Position numbers and translations under genes: made by a program
In this document: positions 41,527-51,228 of the stretch, piece after piece
Layout of the letters: every line of letters starts with the position of its first letter
Position numbering within the stretch: the first letter of the stretch is position 1
NCBI GenBank assembly: GCA_015232355.1
Contig: JADFZW010000018.1
Location: 48,395 to 112,394, forward strand
Direction: 5' to 3'
Length of the DNA: 64,000 nucleotides
Source of the DNA: Oligoflexia bacterium
Lineage (GTDB): Bacteria; Bdellovibrionota; Bacteriovoracia; Bacteriovoracales; Bacteriovoracaceae
The notes under the pieces: model-generated
The model's input: the letters and a program-made list of their open reading frames with translations, nothing else
Database searches by the model: none
What the model was told of the DNA's origin: nothing

Positions 41527-44500
41527 TTAAAAATTTCCAATCTTAGCAAGTTCTTGTATTTGTTCTTTGGACCATCCCTTAGAAGTTAAAAAGGACTTTA
41601 AAAATTGTTCAGCATCAGAACCCATCTTCTCCTTAATTAATTTTAGAAAATCTTCCGTTGTCGCTGTTTTATTATTTTTAAATTTATCAAACATGGAAGA
41701 TAATACTGAATGAAATTTTTCGGTTCCATACTTAATTTCGAAAACGTGAAATAGCAAAGCTGATTTTTCATACCAGTTAACATAACGGTCAGGAGATTCC
41801 CTATCAGTTTCTATAATAGCTTCATTTTTTTTTGCTTTCTTAATATCGGAAAGATACATCTCAATATATTTTTTCCTAAAATCCTCTCCATATTGAGAAA
41901 CACCAAATGAAAAAGCAGAATATTCAGCAAAACCTTCATTTATCCAATCATAGTTTGTTTGTGTATCAGCAACTCCCCACCAAAAATGCGCCAATTCGTG
42001 AACCATGCCGACTACTTGAACTTCTTCCCTAAATGGAATTGGCAATCTTGAAAAATATGGAGTTGCTTTTCCTGGAATGATGAACAACGGTAGTCTGGAA
42101 TATCCCCAACCTTTTCTAGGACTATAAATAAAACGTACCAGGTTATTATTTTTACTTAAAGTAGATCCATGTTTTCCAAATCTTTTTACAAATAAATTAT
42201 AAGCATCCTTCATTTCAATTATTGCCTTGTTGGCCGCATAATCAATGTCACCAGGAGCATAACTCATTTCTAGCTTTAAATTGTCTAATTCTAATATTTC
42301 AGTCTTAAGAGATGGAGATGCAACAATTGGAATATCGTTGTTATTTTTATATTCACTTATTGATTCAAATATAAATGTGTTCTTGTTAATATTACTTTGT
42401 TTATCGATATTGTGTTCAATTAAAGATCCATTAGTAATTGCATGGAACTCGCTATCGCTGGATATTGTTAGTTCTAATCTATAATTAAAATCAGGAAATT
42501 CACTTTTATTGAATGGATAAAAACCAGAGTAGCTGGCCAATTCAATTAGATCAGGAGTAATCATATTTATATCCGCAATTGTTTCTTTTATATATCCTTG
42601 ATATGTAATATCGATTGATTCAATATCATCTGTTAGTTCTTTAATGATAATAGGTTTTGCATTTTCAGTGTATGCAGCAGTTTCACCCTCAAAATTAAAG
42701 ATAAAGTTAGCTTTTTTTCCATTAATTTTAATTTCATCTATATTGAAATTTTTATTAAGAAAAATAGCAAAGTTTTTCTTAGATTTTATTTTTATATCTA
42801 TGTTTTTAATTAAGGCACTTGCTTGAAGATATCTTTGTTGAGGATCGATATTCAATTTCAATGTCATAAATGGTCTAAATATCAGGTTGGAATCATTTAA
42901 CGAGATAAGCTTATTTTGTTTTTCAATAATGGTATTTATAAAAGAAGAAAGATCTTTATTCTTAGAAATCATTAAATATGTTTTTTTATCAACATCTTTA
43001 ATAATTAAATAATAAATATCAACCATCTCATTCATTTCTGTTAATGCGGCCATTGTATCATCGATATCTTTTTTTTCAGATAAGAGTTTGTTCTTGTCAT
43101 CTCTTATATGTAGTTCAAAATTAGCCTGTTGCAAATAAGCATTCCATTCGTCTAATAATTGAAATAAATCGTTATTTTTATATGTTTTAAATCTTTGTAG
43201 TTTGTTTAGTCTCTTTGTAAATTCACTTAATTTATTTTTACTTTCTTTCTTTAAAATTGATTGAAGTGATGGTGTCGTCACATATTTTATTTTTATTGTA
43301 CGTAAATTTTTATCATCAACAAAAATGTAATGATAGAATCCATCATTTTTTGCAAGTTTTTCTCTACTAATATTTTTTAGAACAGACTTTCCTATTTGAC
43401 CTGCAAAATGAATCGTTTCATGGAGAATTATCGGCAGTAGATTATTATCATTATTTTTTATGTTTGTTGCGTTTGTTTGACATAAAGATACAAATAATTT
43501 TTCCTCATCTTTTAAGGGATATTTTATTAATTCATCAATTAATAATTGATATCCTTCGCCTTTTTGAGATAATAAAGACATTCTACGCTCGAAACAGATT
43601 ATATTTGAATCTTTAGTTATATTATAGAGTGTAGGTTTTATGGAAATATTTTTACTACAATTAACAGACAAAAATTCTTTTGATTTATATAAACCTAATT
43701 TGATCGCTCTTTTTTTATTACACTCATTATACATAAAAGTGTAAGCTTTTGCACCCTCCTTAAATATATTATATATGCCTATTCTATCTATCTTCAGAGG
43801 GTTTTTTAAGGTATTACAATCTTTAAGGCCATCAAATGCTAGATGATCTTCATTTGTATAAAAACTAATTTGATTATTACAATCATTGGCCATTAACTTT
43901 TTAAAGGCACTAACACCAAAACTTGTATTTTGTTCTAGGTTGTAATTTGATGGTTTAACAATATTAACTTTAAGTCCAGCGAGAGTGAGTAATGTTGAAA
44001 GTGATTTTGCAAAGTTTGGGTTAGGTACAGATATCAAATTCCTTAGACCAGTAACTAATTTTTTATTCTTAGTTAACTCCAACAATAATGAGTAGTACAT
44101 CTCTTGGGTATATAAATTGTTATTTGTTGATGCTTTTTTAAAAAGAAGCTTCCAAAAATCCAAAATCCCATTTGATTTTGGATTGGCCTTTTTTACTGCA
44201 CTATCTGTAATAAGACCTATAATTGCTCCGCAAGTATAATAATTTTCAAAACGTCTTTTTTTAGAAGAATCATTTAATGAAAAATCTTTTGATGATTCCA
44301 TTCCCAAAATACATTTGTTTAACTTTTCTGTCAGAGAATTATAGAATTCATCATCACTAATGAGAGCAAAATCTCTTAATACAGTATAAGCGAATATCTC
44401 AGCACCACCTTCATGCATCCAAGAGGTATTATCTTCATATTTAAAAAGATGTCCATTCCATAGATGTGAGACCTCATGCCCTAAAAATTTTAATAGCATT

Positions 44501-45459
44501 TTTTGTGCTTCATTCGATGTGTTTTCCCATTTGAGGCCACTAATCTCTAATTGTATTAATCCTGGCAATACATTCCCACTATAATCTAATCCAGTAGTAT
44601 TTTCAGATTGACCATGACTAAAGAAAATAATTTCCTTGTTCTTAGGTTTAAATTCTAGGTTTGTTTCATAGTAATTGAATAATTTAGGAATTAAGTCGCT
44701 GAATTTTTCTTTGGCCCAAACAGGTAATTTATTATCAAATAAACCAATCATAATATCGGTTTCTACTGGTTTTGTATCTCCAAAAAAGACATAAGTGCCA
44801 TCCTCAACATTTTTATCCCAAATTACAGGAGATGTATCGTATAGTTTGCCTAAGATATATATTTTTTCACTAGTATCGGGTATAAATGTAAATGCAGTTT
44901 TAAGCTTGGAATTTGGATCTGGTAAATTTTTACTATCTAAAATTGTAGATATGTTAAAATGTCCAGTATATAGAAGAATTGATCCATCCTGGTATTGAAA
45001 AAATAGTTCATAATCTTTTTGTAAATTAAAAATTTCAGTTTTAAAAGATAATTCAAATTCACTTAATAATTTGTCCTCTTTTGAATAAATTATCTCTCCT
45101 TTTTCTGTTTTTTTAATCTCAACATTTTTATCTAGAGGATGCCATCTTTCACTTCTAAATAAATTTCCACCTCTTTGAAAGAAAAGACCATGTACAGGTT
45201 TTGATAGAATATATTTCACTGTCCACGATTTACTTTCTTTTTGATGAGTAATTTTAATTTCAACAGAAATATCCTTTGCATTTATTATACTTTTGTTTGG
45301 ATTATTGATCTTAGTATCTATGCTATCTTTATTACTATTAATACTTTCAGCTGATGAGTAATCACTTGATATAATTTCAAGGAAACAAAAAAAGATAGTA
45401 AATATTAAAATAGGGAAAAAGAAATTATTATTACTTAAAACCATAATAGATCCTTGCAA
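41527..45459 (-). CDS. Giant exported metallopeptidase-like protein with three HExxH sites
   Basis: A 1310-residue exported protein (signal at about residues 8-32). Three zinc-site motifs appear. 'FLGHEVSHLWNGHLF' at about residue 327 has a downstream 'HEGGAEIFAY', giving a gluzincin-type HExxH...E. 'ILHETIHFAGQ' lies at about 680 and has no clear third ligand. 'VGMVHELAHFWWGVADTQTN' at about 1153 with 'WINEGFAEYSAFSFG' is the full M1-aminopeptidase signature. The region before the last site has the beta-rich layout of M1 N-domains. I read the protein as two M1-like modules in tandem joined by a region with an extra HExxH. An exo- or endopeptidase acting outside the cytoplasm is inferred. The S41 lipoprotein gene follows. 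Confidence 0.85.
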   Translation of the reverse strand: MQGSIMVLSNNNFFFPILIFTIFFCFLEIISSDYSSAESINSNKDSIDTKINNPNKSIINAKDISVEIKITHQKESKSWTVKYILSKPVHGLFFQRGGNLFRSERWHPLDKNVEIKKTEKGEIIYSKEDKLLSEFELSFKTEIFNLQKDYELFFQYQDGSILLYTGHFNISTILDSKNLPDPNSKLKTAFTFIPDTSEKIYILGKLYDTSPVIWDKNVEDGTYVFFGDTKPVETDIMIGLFDNKLPVWAKEKFSDLIPKLFNYYETNLEFKPKNKEIIFFSHGQSENTTGLDYSGNVLPGLIQLEISGLKWENTSNEAQKMLLKFLGHEVSHLWNGHLFKYEDNTSWMHEGGAEIFAYTVLRDFALISDDEFYNSLTEKLNKCILGMESSKDFSLNDSSKKRRFENYYTCGAIIGLITDSAVKKANPKSNGILDFWKLLFKKASTNNNLYTQEMYYSLLLELTKNKKLVTGLRNLISVPNPNFAKSLSTLLTLAGLKVNIVKPSNYNLEQNTSFGVSAFKKLMANDCNNQISFYTNEDHLAFDGLKDCNTLKNPLKIDRIGIYNIFKEGAKAYTFMYNECNKKRAIKLGLYKSKEFLSVNCSKNISIKPTLYNITKDSNIICFERRMSLLSQKGEGYQLLIDELIKYPLKDEEKLFVSLCQTNATNIKNNDNNLLPIILHETIHFAGQIGKSVLKNISREKLAKNDGFYHYIFVDDKNLRTIKIKYVTTPSLQSILKKESKNKLSEFTKRLNKLQRFKTYKNNDLFQLLDEWNAYLQQANFELHIRDDKNKLLSEKKDIDDTMAALTEMNEMVDIYYLIIKDVDKKTYLMISKNKDLSSFINTIIEKQNKLISLNDSNLIFRPFMTLKLNIDPQQRYLQASALIKNIDIKIKSKKNFAIFLNKNFNIDEIKINGKKANFIFNFEGETAAYTENAKPIIIKELTDDIESIDITYQGYIKETIADINMITPDLIELASYSGFYPFNKSEFPDFNYRLELTISSDSEFHAITNGSLIEHNIDKQSNINKNTFIFESISEYKNNNDIPIVASPSLKTEILELDNLKLEMSYAPGDIDYAANKAIIEMKDAYNLFVKRFGKHGSTLSKNNNLVRFIYSPRKGWGYSRLPLFIIPGKATPYFSRLPIPFREEVQVVGMVHELAHFWWGVADTQTNYDWINEGFAEYSAFSFGVSQYGEDFRKKYIEMYLSDIKKAKKNEAIIETDRESPDRYVNWYEKSALLFHVFEIKYGTEKFHSVLSSMFDKFKNNKTATTEDFLKLIKEKMGSDAEQFLKSFLTSKGWSKEQIQELAKIGNF

Positions 45460-45669
45460 GTTAATTTATACTTATAAAATAATATCGATTAAATTTAATT
45501 AGTGTTAGTTGGCAGAATATACGCTCGCATGAAAGTTATGGCCAGTATTTTTAATGTCATGAATAAAAAAATCAACTCAATTATCTTTTTATATTTTCAA
45601 ATAGTTCGTTTAGTGATCATAAATAATTAACAAGCACCACTCTTATAAATTACACCAAATACAAAAAAT

Positions 45670-45726
45670 AATTCCCCTTTTTTCTTAGCTTATTCCCTTG
45701 GTCAACATGTTTTAAAAAGGGGAATT
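45670..45726. repeat. 13-bp perfect inverted repeat upstream of the flavin reductase gene
   Basis: AATTCCCCTTTTT (45670-45682) and its complement AAAAAGGGGAATT (45714-45726) flank a 31-base loop, about 130 bp upstream of the gene at 45854. It lies within the 394-bp gap to the divergent metallopeptidase gene. It could be an operator or mRNA hairpin; there is no T run after it, so it is not a standard terminator. The rest of the gap shows nothing. Confidence 0.7.
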
Positions 45727-45853
45727 CTTTTGAAAGAAAGGTATTACTATGCAAATGTAAAAAAAATATCTTAAAAAAACAACCTAATGATATTTATGTG
45801 ATAAATTTGGTTTTTATAATAATTCTAATTACAACAAACATTAGGAGGTATTC

Positions 45854-46465
45854 ATGAAAAAAGTATCCATTGATCCTACTACTATTCTACATCCCCATCC
45901 AGTATTAATCATTGGTACTTATGGTTCAGATGGGACGGCGGCCGCTACTGCCGATAGCAGACCAAATATTATGAATGCAGCATGGGGAGGCATTTGTTGT
46001 AGCAATCCTCCTTGCGTGGCCATTTCTCTCAGAGAGGCCACTCTCACCTATCACAATATCTTACATAACAAAGCATTTACAGTTAATATCCCTTCAAAAA
46101 AATATGTAGAAATCGCTGACTATGTTGGAATCGTTTCTGGCCGTGATCGTGATAAATTTAAAGATACTGGTTTAACACCTATAAAAAGTGAAAAAGTTAA
46201 TGCTCCTTTGGTGGCCGAATTCCCATTTTCTCTAGAATGCAAACTTTTCCAGCATCATAATTTAGGATTACATACGATTTTCATAGGAGAAATAGTTGGC
46301 ATAAAAGCTGACGAGAGTGTTCTTGGCCCTAAAGGACTGCCAGATATTGAAAAAACAGAGGCAATTTTATGGGGTGGTATGGGTAGTAATCATTACTATG
46401 CAATTGGAGAAAAACTTGTTAAGGCATTTTCAGCAGGGAAAAATATTAAACTCCACGGGAACTAA
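45854..46465 (+). CDS. Flavin reductase-like protein (FMN-binding split barrel)
   Basis: A 203-residue cytosolic protein of the flavoredoxin/flavin-reductase-like group. 'LHPHPVLIIGTYGSDGTA' at the start, 'RPNIMNAAWGGICCSNPPCV' around the FMN pocket, 'TYHNILHNKAFTVNIPSKKY' and 'LGLHTIFIGEIVGIKADESV' are typical. Such proteins bind FMN and transfer electrons or reduce flavins and ferric chelates. An unusually good ribosome site (AGGAGGT) precedes the start. GC content is slightly higher than in the genes around it. It is monocistronic; the 79-bp gap to the next gene carries a short TTGATTGA-type repeat. Confidence 0.9.
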   Translation: MKKVSIDPTTILHPHPVLIIGTYGSDGTAAATADSRPNIMNAAWGGICCSNPPCVAISLREATLTYHNILHNKAFTVNIPSKKYVEIADYVGIVSGRDRDKFKDTGLTPIKSEKVNAPLVAEFPFSLECKLFQHHNLGLHTIFIGEIVGIKADESVLGPKGLPDIEKTEAILWGGMGSNHYYAIGEKLVKAFSAGKNIKLHGN

Positions 46466-46544
46466 TTGATCAGTTGATTGGTTGATTGATCGAGTGATTG
46501 ATAAATTAAAACGATAAGTAAGATAGATAGAAGGAATTTTTAAA

Positions 46545-48248
46545 ATGAAAAACATTGAGATCAAAGCTAAATATCCAAATATTACTGTAGGAAAAGAATT
46601 AGCAGCGGCCAGGAATGCAAATTATCTTGGATGTGATCTTCAAATAGATACATATTTTAAAACCCATGAAGAAAAAGTAGGTCGATTCAAATTGAGAGAA
46701 TCATCTATTTCAGGTGCTTATTTAGTACCATATATTAGAAGTAATCAAGAGCAACCCAAAGCTAGCTTATACACTATCATTCCAGTACCAAAAGCAGAGG
46801 AAACTAAATATCTTCTATCTCAAATTTTAGGAGTTGATATTGTTGTAAAAAAAAGACGAGATATTTATTTAATTGACAATATTCGGGTTCATTTGGATGA
46901 TGTTGAAGGATTAGGATATTTTTTTGAACTTGAGGCCGTTTGTTCTGAAACATCTAATATCGAAGACGAAGAAAATAAGGTAAAGAATTTACTTTTATAT
47001 TTTAGAGTAAATACAGAAGATCTTCTTGCTGCTTCTTACCTTGAGATGCTTAAAGACAAGCTCTCTTCTGTAAATTTACTTACTACTATGTCCTCTTCTG
47101 AAACGAAACCGGAGAATGATAACCATAGAGTTGATTTAGATATAAATGAATTGGTTTCAAAGTATGCTTTATTGGCCTTAAATAATACTTCTACAATAAT
47201 TAGAAATGACGATTCTTTTGATTCAATAGACATTGGATGTGGTGATGGTGAAAATACTATTTGGTTAAATAGGAATGGTTTCCAATGTCTTGGTATTGAT
47301 AAGGCATTAAATATTTCAGACGATAAAGCAAAGATTGGTAATTTTAGTAAATCTTGTATAATGGATTTTCAATTTCCAATAAAAAAATATAAATTGGTTT
47401 TGGCCATTAACATGTTACAATTTTTGTCAAACGATCAAAAAGAGATTATTCTTGATCGCATGATTTCTTCACTTGTAGCTGGTGGAATTTTAATTATTGA
47501 AAGTTTTACTATAAAAGATGCCGGATATGAAAGCTGCGTAAGGCAAGGATATAAGGAAATCCAAAAAAATTGCTTTTTTGATGATAAGAATAAAAACTAT
47601 CGTAGTTTCTTTACTACTAATGAACTATGCGAATGGGGCAAATCTAGATCCTTAAATATAATTCATTACGAGGAAAAAATCGTAGAAGATGATCATGCCC
47701 CACTTGGAAGACATTCCCACGGACTTATTCAGCTTGTGGCCCAAGTAAGTGGAAATTTAAATAAAGAAATGCAAACAAGAGAATATTTAAATCGTGCCTT
47801 TGAAAAAGAAGAGCAGGAGAAATTCAGCGAAGCGCTGGATTTATTTGATCAAGCACTAAAGATTGATCCTAATAATGTCAATGCACTCATGTGTAAGGGT
47901 GGATCGCTCTTGGAAAATTTTCAAAAAGCTCAAGATGCCCTAAAAATTTTTAATAAAGTTATCGAATTAAATCCACCATTCATATTAGATGCGTATGTCT
48001 TTAAAGGGATTGCTTTGAAGAAGCTTGAAAATGAAGCCGAATCCAAATTTGCATTGGAAATGGCCATTTCATTTAATCCAAAAGAAGATGATGCTAGAGG
48101 TTTTTATCATAAGGCCAGGGCCTTATGCTTATTAAATAAAAATATCGAAGCGATAGAAATGTTAAAAAAGGCATTCAGCTTAAACCAAAAGCATTATCAA
48201 AAGGAAGATGCTTTAAAAGAAGAAATTTTTAATTGCTTGGATATGTGA
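46545..48248 (+). CDS. CYTH domain - SAM methyltransferase - TPR fusion protein
   Basis: A 567-residue protein with three modules. Residues 1-175 are a CYTH fold (triphosphate-binding tunnel; class IV adenylate cyclase/thiamine triphosphatase relatives): 'KNIEIKAKYPNITVGKELAA', 'IDTYFKTHEEKVGRFKLRES', 'DIYLIDNIRVHLDDVEGLGY' then 'FFELEAVC'. Residues about 200-390 are a class-I methyltransferase ('IDIGCGDGENTIWLNRNGFQ', 'KYKLVLAINMLQFL'), similar to TehB-type proteins. Residues about 405-567 are tetratricopeptide repeats ('EALDLFDQALKIDPNNVNAL', 'ALKIFNKVIELNPP'). It is cytosolic. The substrate of either enzyme domain is unknown. It sits alone between the flavin reductase and the exported peptidase-like gene. 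Confidence 0.85.
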   Translation: MKNIEIKAKYPNITVGKELAAARNANYLGCDLQIDTYFKTHEEKVGRFKLRESSISGAYLVPYIRSNQEQPKASLYTIIPVPKAEETKYLLSQILGVDIVVKKRRDIYLIDNIRVHLDDVEGLGYFFELEAVCSETSNIEDEENKVKNLLLYFRVNTEDLLAASYLEMLKDKLSSVNLLTTMSSSETKPENDNHRVDLDINELVSKYALLALNNTSTIIRNDDSFDSIDIGCGDGENTIWLNRNGFQCLGIDKALNISDDKAKIGNFSKSCIMDFQFPIKKYKLVLAINMLQFLSNDQKEIILDRMISSLVAGGILIIESFTIKDAGYESCVRQGYKEIQKNCFFDDKNKNYRSFFTTNELCEWGKSRSLNIIHYEEKIVEDDHAPLGRHSHGLIQLVAQVSGNLNKEMQTREYLNRAFEKEEQEKFSEALDLFDQALKIDPNNVNALMCKGGSLLENFQKAQDALKIFNKVIELNPPFILDAYVFKGIALKKLENEAESKFALEMAISFNPKEDDARGFYHKARALCLLNKNIEAIEMLKKAFSLNQKHYQKEDALKEEIFNCLDM

Positions 48249-48377
48249 AATATTAAATTTAGAAAAGCTATTGTATTTTGGATGATAAAGAGGTTTGTGA
48301 GTTGTCAGAAAAAGATAAATAAAAATTAAATACATACTTTTAATTTGCTATTTCTAATAAGAAAAATGGAGAATCTT

Positions 48378-49469
48378 ATGAAAAAATGGAAATTCCCATC
48401 CTTAAATATTTTTATATTTGTTTTTATTCTACTGCTGACATTAAATTTAGTATGTCTGGTTTGTGTAAATGGAAATGAAATATTTTCATATAATAAAAGA
48501 TATCAAAACAACACTCAATTTCATTATTACGATAAAAACGGTAATGTATTACTTCAATATGATTTTATTTTTAAAAGATTGATTGAAGAGTATGGCGATT
48601 ATACTCCTTCAAAAATAACCATTTTGAAAGTGAACAGTACTTTTGGTGAATCAAGATTTAATCCACAAGATGCTTCCGTTATTATTAGTAATCATCTTAG
48701 TTCAACTGATTTAACAAGAACAATTGCTCATGAATCGGCCCATTTATGCAATTATAACCTATCAAATGGTGCTAATATTTTAACTCAATTCAGATTTATT
48801 GATGAAGGGTATGCCAATATTATTGGAAACCTTGTTGTTGATTCAGAAAAAGAATATTACAAATCTGCTATGGGAATTGCCACTGTTCAGAAAAGAAATA
48901 ATAATATTAGCTTAGATAAAGTGCAGGCATGGAATAGCTATGGTGGAGGTCTTGAAAATAGAAAGTTTTACGCCTATCCTGTTGGCTCAAGCTTTGATTA
49001 TTTTATTATCAACAAATATTCAAAAGAAAAATTTTATTTGTTTTTTAAAGATTTAGGTGTTTCTAAAAATTTAGAAATAAGTATACAGAATGTTTTTTCA
49101 AAATCTATCAAGATAATAGAGAGTGAGTGGTTAGAAAGCTTAAACGTTGTAGATATTTTTGCACCGAAAGTTATAGAAATGTTTCCATTAAATAATTTAT
49201 TAAATGTTGATCCAAACATCAAAGAAATTTTTGTAAAATTTAATGTTGATATGAATAGCTCGATTTGTGTTGGCACTAATTGTGAGGAAGGAATTTGTTA
49301 CAAAAATGCTTATTGGAAGAGCAAAAAAATATTAGCTATTAGGATAGATTCAATTTTGCTACCAAATCATAGTTACAAACTTTCATTAGGGTATAAGGAT
49401 AAGTGTAGACTGATTTCAAATTATGGAGAGGAATTACCTTTAATGAATTGGGAGTTTCAAACCAAATAA
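48378..49469 (+). CDS. Exported gluzincin-like metallopeptidase with C-terminal Ig-like domain
   Basis: The start at 48378 has GGAG six bases upstream; an earlier in-frame ATG overlaps that site. The 363-residue product begins with a Sec signal ('SLNIFIFVFILLLTLNLVCL'). A zinc site 'RTIAHESAHLCNYNLSNGAN' (about residue 118) is followed by the third ligand in 'RFIDEGYANIIGNLVVDSEK', as in M1-like gluzincins. After about residue 265 a bacterial Ig-like (Big_5-type) domain begins ('PKVIEMFPLNNLLNVDPN', 'IFVKFNVDMNSSI') and holds three Cys. It is likely to act outside the cytoplasm. It precedes the radical SAM gene by 13 bp. Confidence 0.78.
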   Translation: MKKWKFPSLNIFIFVFILLLTLNLVCLVCVNGNEIFSYNKRYQNNTQFHYYDKNGNVLLQYDFIFKRLIEEYGDYTPSKITILKVNSTFGESRFNPQDASVIISNHLSSTDLTRTIAHESAHLCNYNLSNGANILTQFRFIDEGYANIIGNLVVDSEKEYYKSAMGIATVQKRNNNISLDKVQAWNSYGGGLENRKFYAYPVGSSFDYFIINKYSKEKFYLFFKDLGVSKNLEISIQNVFSKSIKIIESEWLESLNVVDIFAPKVIEMFPLNNLLNVDPNIKEIFVKFNVDMNSSICVGTNCEEGICYKNAYWKSKKILAIRIDSILLPNHSYKLSLGYKDKCRLISNYGEELPLMNWEFQTK

Positions 49470-49482
49470 AGCTAAATTATCA

Positions 49483-50451
49483 ATGTTTGCCTTTGATATG
49501 GACTACAATATGATTTTTGATAATTTCAACTTCCCACTAAGATATGAAGAACCAATATTTCGACCTCCAAGTGAAGGGAATAGTATTCTATTACAACTGA
49601 CAATCGGCTGTAGTCACAATCTATGCACATATTGTGAGATGTATAGAACTAAAGTTTATCGAGTAAGATCGCAAAGTGAGATAGAAAAAGATCTATTTCG
49701 AATAAAAAAATATTATGAGAAGAATTCGGGAAGTGTTTTTTCAAAGGAGCAACCAAGAAAAATCTTTTTATGTGATGGTGATGCTTTAGGTGCTCCCGAT
49801 TCAGTCCTAGATTTTTGTTTAGAAAGAATAAAATTTTATCTACCATGGATCGCAAGAGTTGGAACTTATGCCACGGCCACAAATATTTTAGAAAAAAGTG
49901 AAGAGGTGCTTAAACGATTAAAGGTAAATGGATTAGAAATTGTTTATCTGGGATTAGAAACTGGTTCTGATAATCTATTAAAGAAAGTTGTTAAAGATGT
50001 TGGAGCACAAGATATGCTTAATGCCTCTTTAAGAATAAAGAATACGGGAATTAAATTATCAACAATTATAATGATCGGACTTGGTGGTGTTGATTTTTTA
50101 GAAGAGCATGCTCTAGCAACAGCAGAGCTTATTTCAAAAACAAAACCAGAATTTCTTTCATTTCTTGTAACAAGACCAATTTCAGGATCGCCATATTATA
50201 AGATGATGGAAAAGGGATTGATAAAACAAGTTAGTGAATTTCAGTGTTTTGATCAAATGGAACTCATAATTAAAAATATAAATCTTCCACATGAAAATAA
50301 AATCATTTTCAGGGCCAATCATGTATCAAATTTTCTTCCAATAGGAGGAATTTTAGGTAAAGAGAAAAGTTCTATTTTGGAAGTTATTCAAACAGCAAAA
50401 AGAAATGCAACCCAATCTCCGTTGTCTTTAAATTTTAATGGTCCAATGTAG
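49483..50451 (+). CDS. Radical SAM protein
   Basis: A 322-residue iron-sulfur enzyme with the cluster motif 'LTIGCSHNLCTYCEMYRTKV' (CxxxxCxxC variant spacing as in COG1032-type members: Cys-x4-Cys-x2-Cys). 'KIFLCDGDALGAPDSVLDFC' and 'LEIVYLGLETGSDNLLKKVV' are the second and third conserved strands of the SAM barrel, and 'LSTIIMIGLGGVDFLEEHAL' the fourth. It lacks a B12-binding domain. The substrate is unknown. The start is uncertain: ATG at 49483 or 49498, neither with a strong ribosome site. It is the second gene after the exported peptidase-like gene, 13 bp apart. Confidence 0.88.
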   Translation: MFAFDMDYNMIFDNFNFPLRYEEPIFRPPSEGNSILLQLTIGCSHNLCTYCEMYRTKVYRVRSQSEIEKDLFRIKKYYEKNSGSVFSKEQPRKIFLCDGDALGAPDSVLDFCLERIKFYLPWIARVGTYATATNILEKSEEVLKRLKVNGLEIVYLGLETGSDNLLKKVVKDVGAQDMLNASLRIKNTGIKLSTIIMIGLGGVDFLEEHALATAELISKTKPEFLSFLVTRPISGSPYYKMMEKGLIKQVSEFQCFDQMELIIKNINLPHENKIIFRANHVSNFLPIGGILGKEKSSILEVIQTAKRNATQSPLSLNFNGPM

Positions 50452-50581
50452 CTTTATAGTATTTAAAATATTTGAAAAATCATTTTTATTATTATATAAG
50501 GACTGAGCTGAAATCATCCCTTTGAATAGTGAAATTAAGAAAACCTAAAGTCTTTGTAAAAATAAAAATTTGGAGAATACT

Positions 50582-51109
50582 ATGAATTACAAGAATTACT
50601 TTTCAATTAGCATCTTTATCTCTTTATTCCTGTTTCAATTTTTTTCGATATCGGTATTTGCAGAATATAATCCTAGCTGCCTTCATGGTAATGGAGGAGT
50701 AATATCTACTACAATTCCAAATGAAATTATGGAATATCATTTTGGATATGGTTATCAAATAGTTATAAAAGGACAAAAAAAAGTCTATGTAACTTTTCCA
50801 TTTCAATTGCCTACAGTCTCAAAGATAAAAGAAGTTAATTTCTTTTTTAAGAAACTTGACCCCAAAATACATATTGGACAAATCGTTTTGTATGCAGGTC
50901 CAAACCCTGTGCATGTGATAACGAAAGATACAGATACAGGTTCGGTTAATGAGTTAATTCAAAAAAAGTTTTCAATTGATCCAGAAAAATTTTATTTTTC
51001 AAATATGGCCTTAACAATTGAAATTTTTACAAATACTGGTTCTGCCGATGAAATGCACACATTTCTTTTTACTCAAGCATGTATGTGGGTAGGAAATATT
51101 CGTGATTAG
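50582..51109 (+). CDS. Hypothetical exported protein
   Basis: No family recognised. The start at 50582 has GGAG seven bases upstream; the earlier ATG at 50570 overlaps it. The 175-residue product has a signal peptide ('YFSISIFISLFLFQFFSISV') and a beta-rich mature part of about 145 residues with two Cys ('SCLHGNGGVISTTIPNEIME', 'FTQACMWVGNIRD') that could form a disulfide linking N- and C-termini. Probably periplasmic or secreted. Confidence 0.65.
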   Translation: MNYKNYFSISIFISLFLFQFFSISVFAEYNPSCLHGNGGVISTTIPNEIMEYHFGYGYQIVIKGQKKVYVTFPFQLPTVSKIKEVNFFFKKLDPKIHIGQIVLYAGPNPVHVITKDTDTGSVNELIQKKFSIDPEKFYFSNMALTIEIFTNTGSADEMHTFLFTQACMWVGNIRD

Positions 51110-51228
51110 AGATATGTGGGAAGTATTAAGTTTTTTTAAAAAAGCAATTTAAATGCTTTTTAGCAATTATCAAAATATACAACAATTGTTTAACTTGTAT
51201 ATTGCAAATAAAACAGTGAGGTTTAAAT

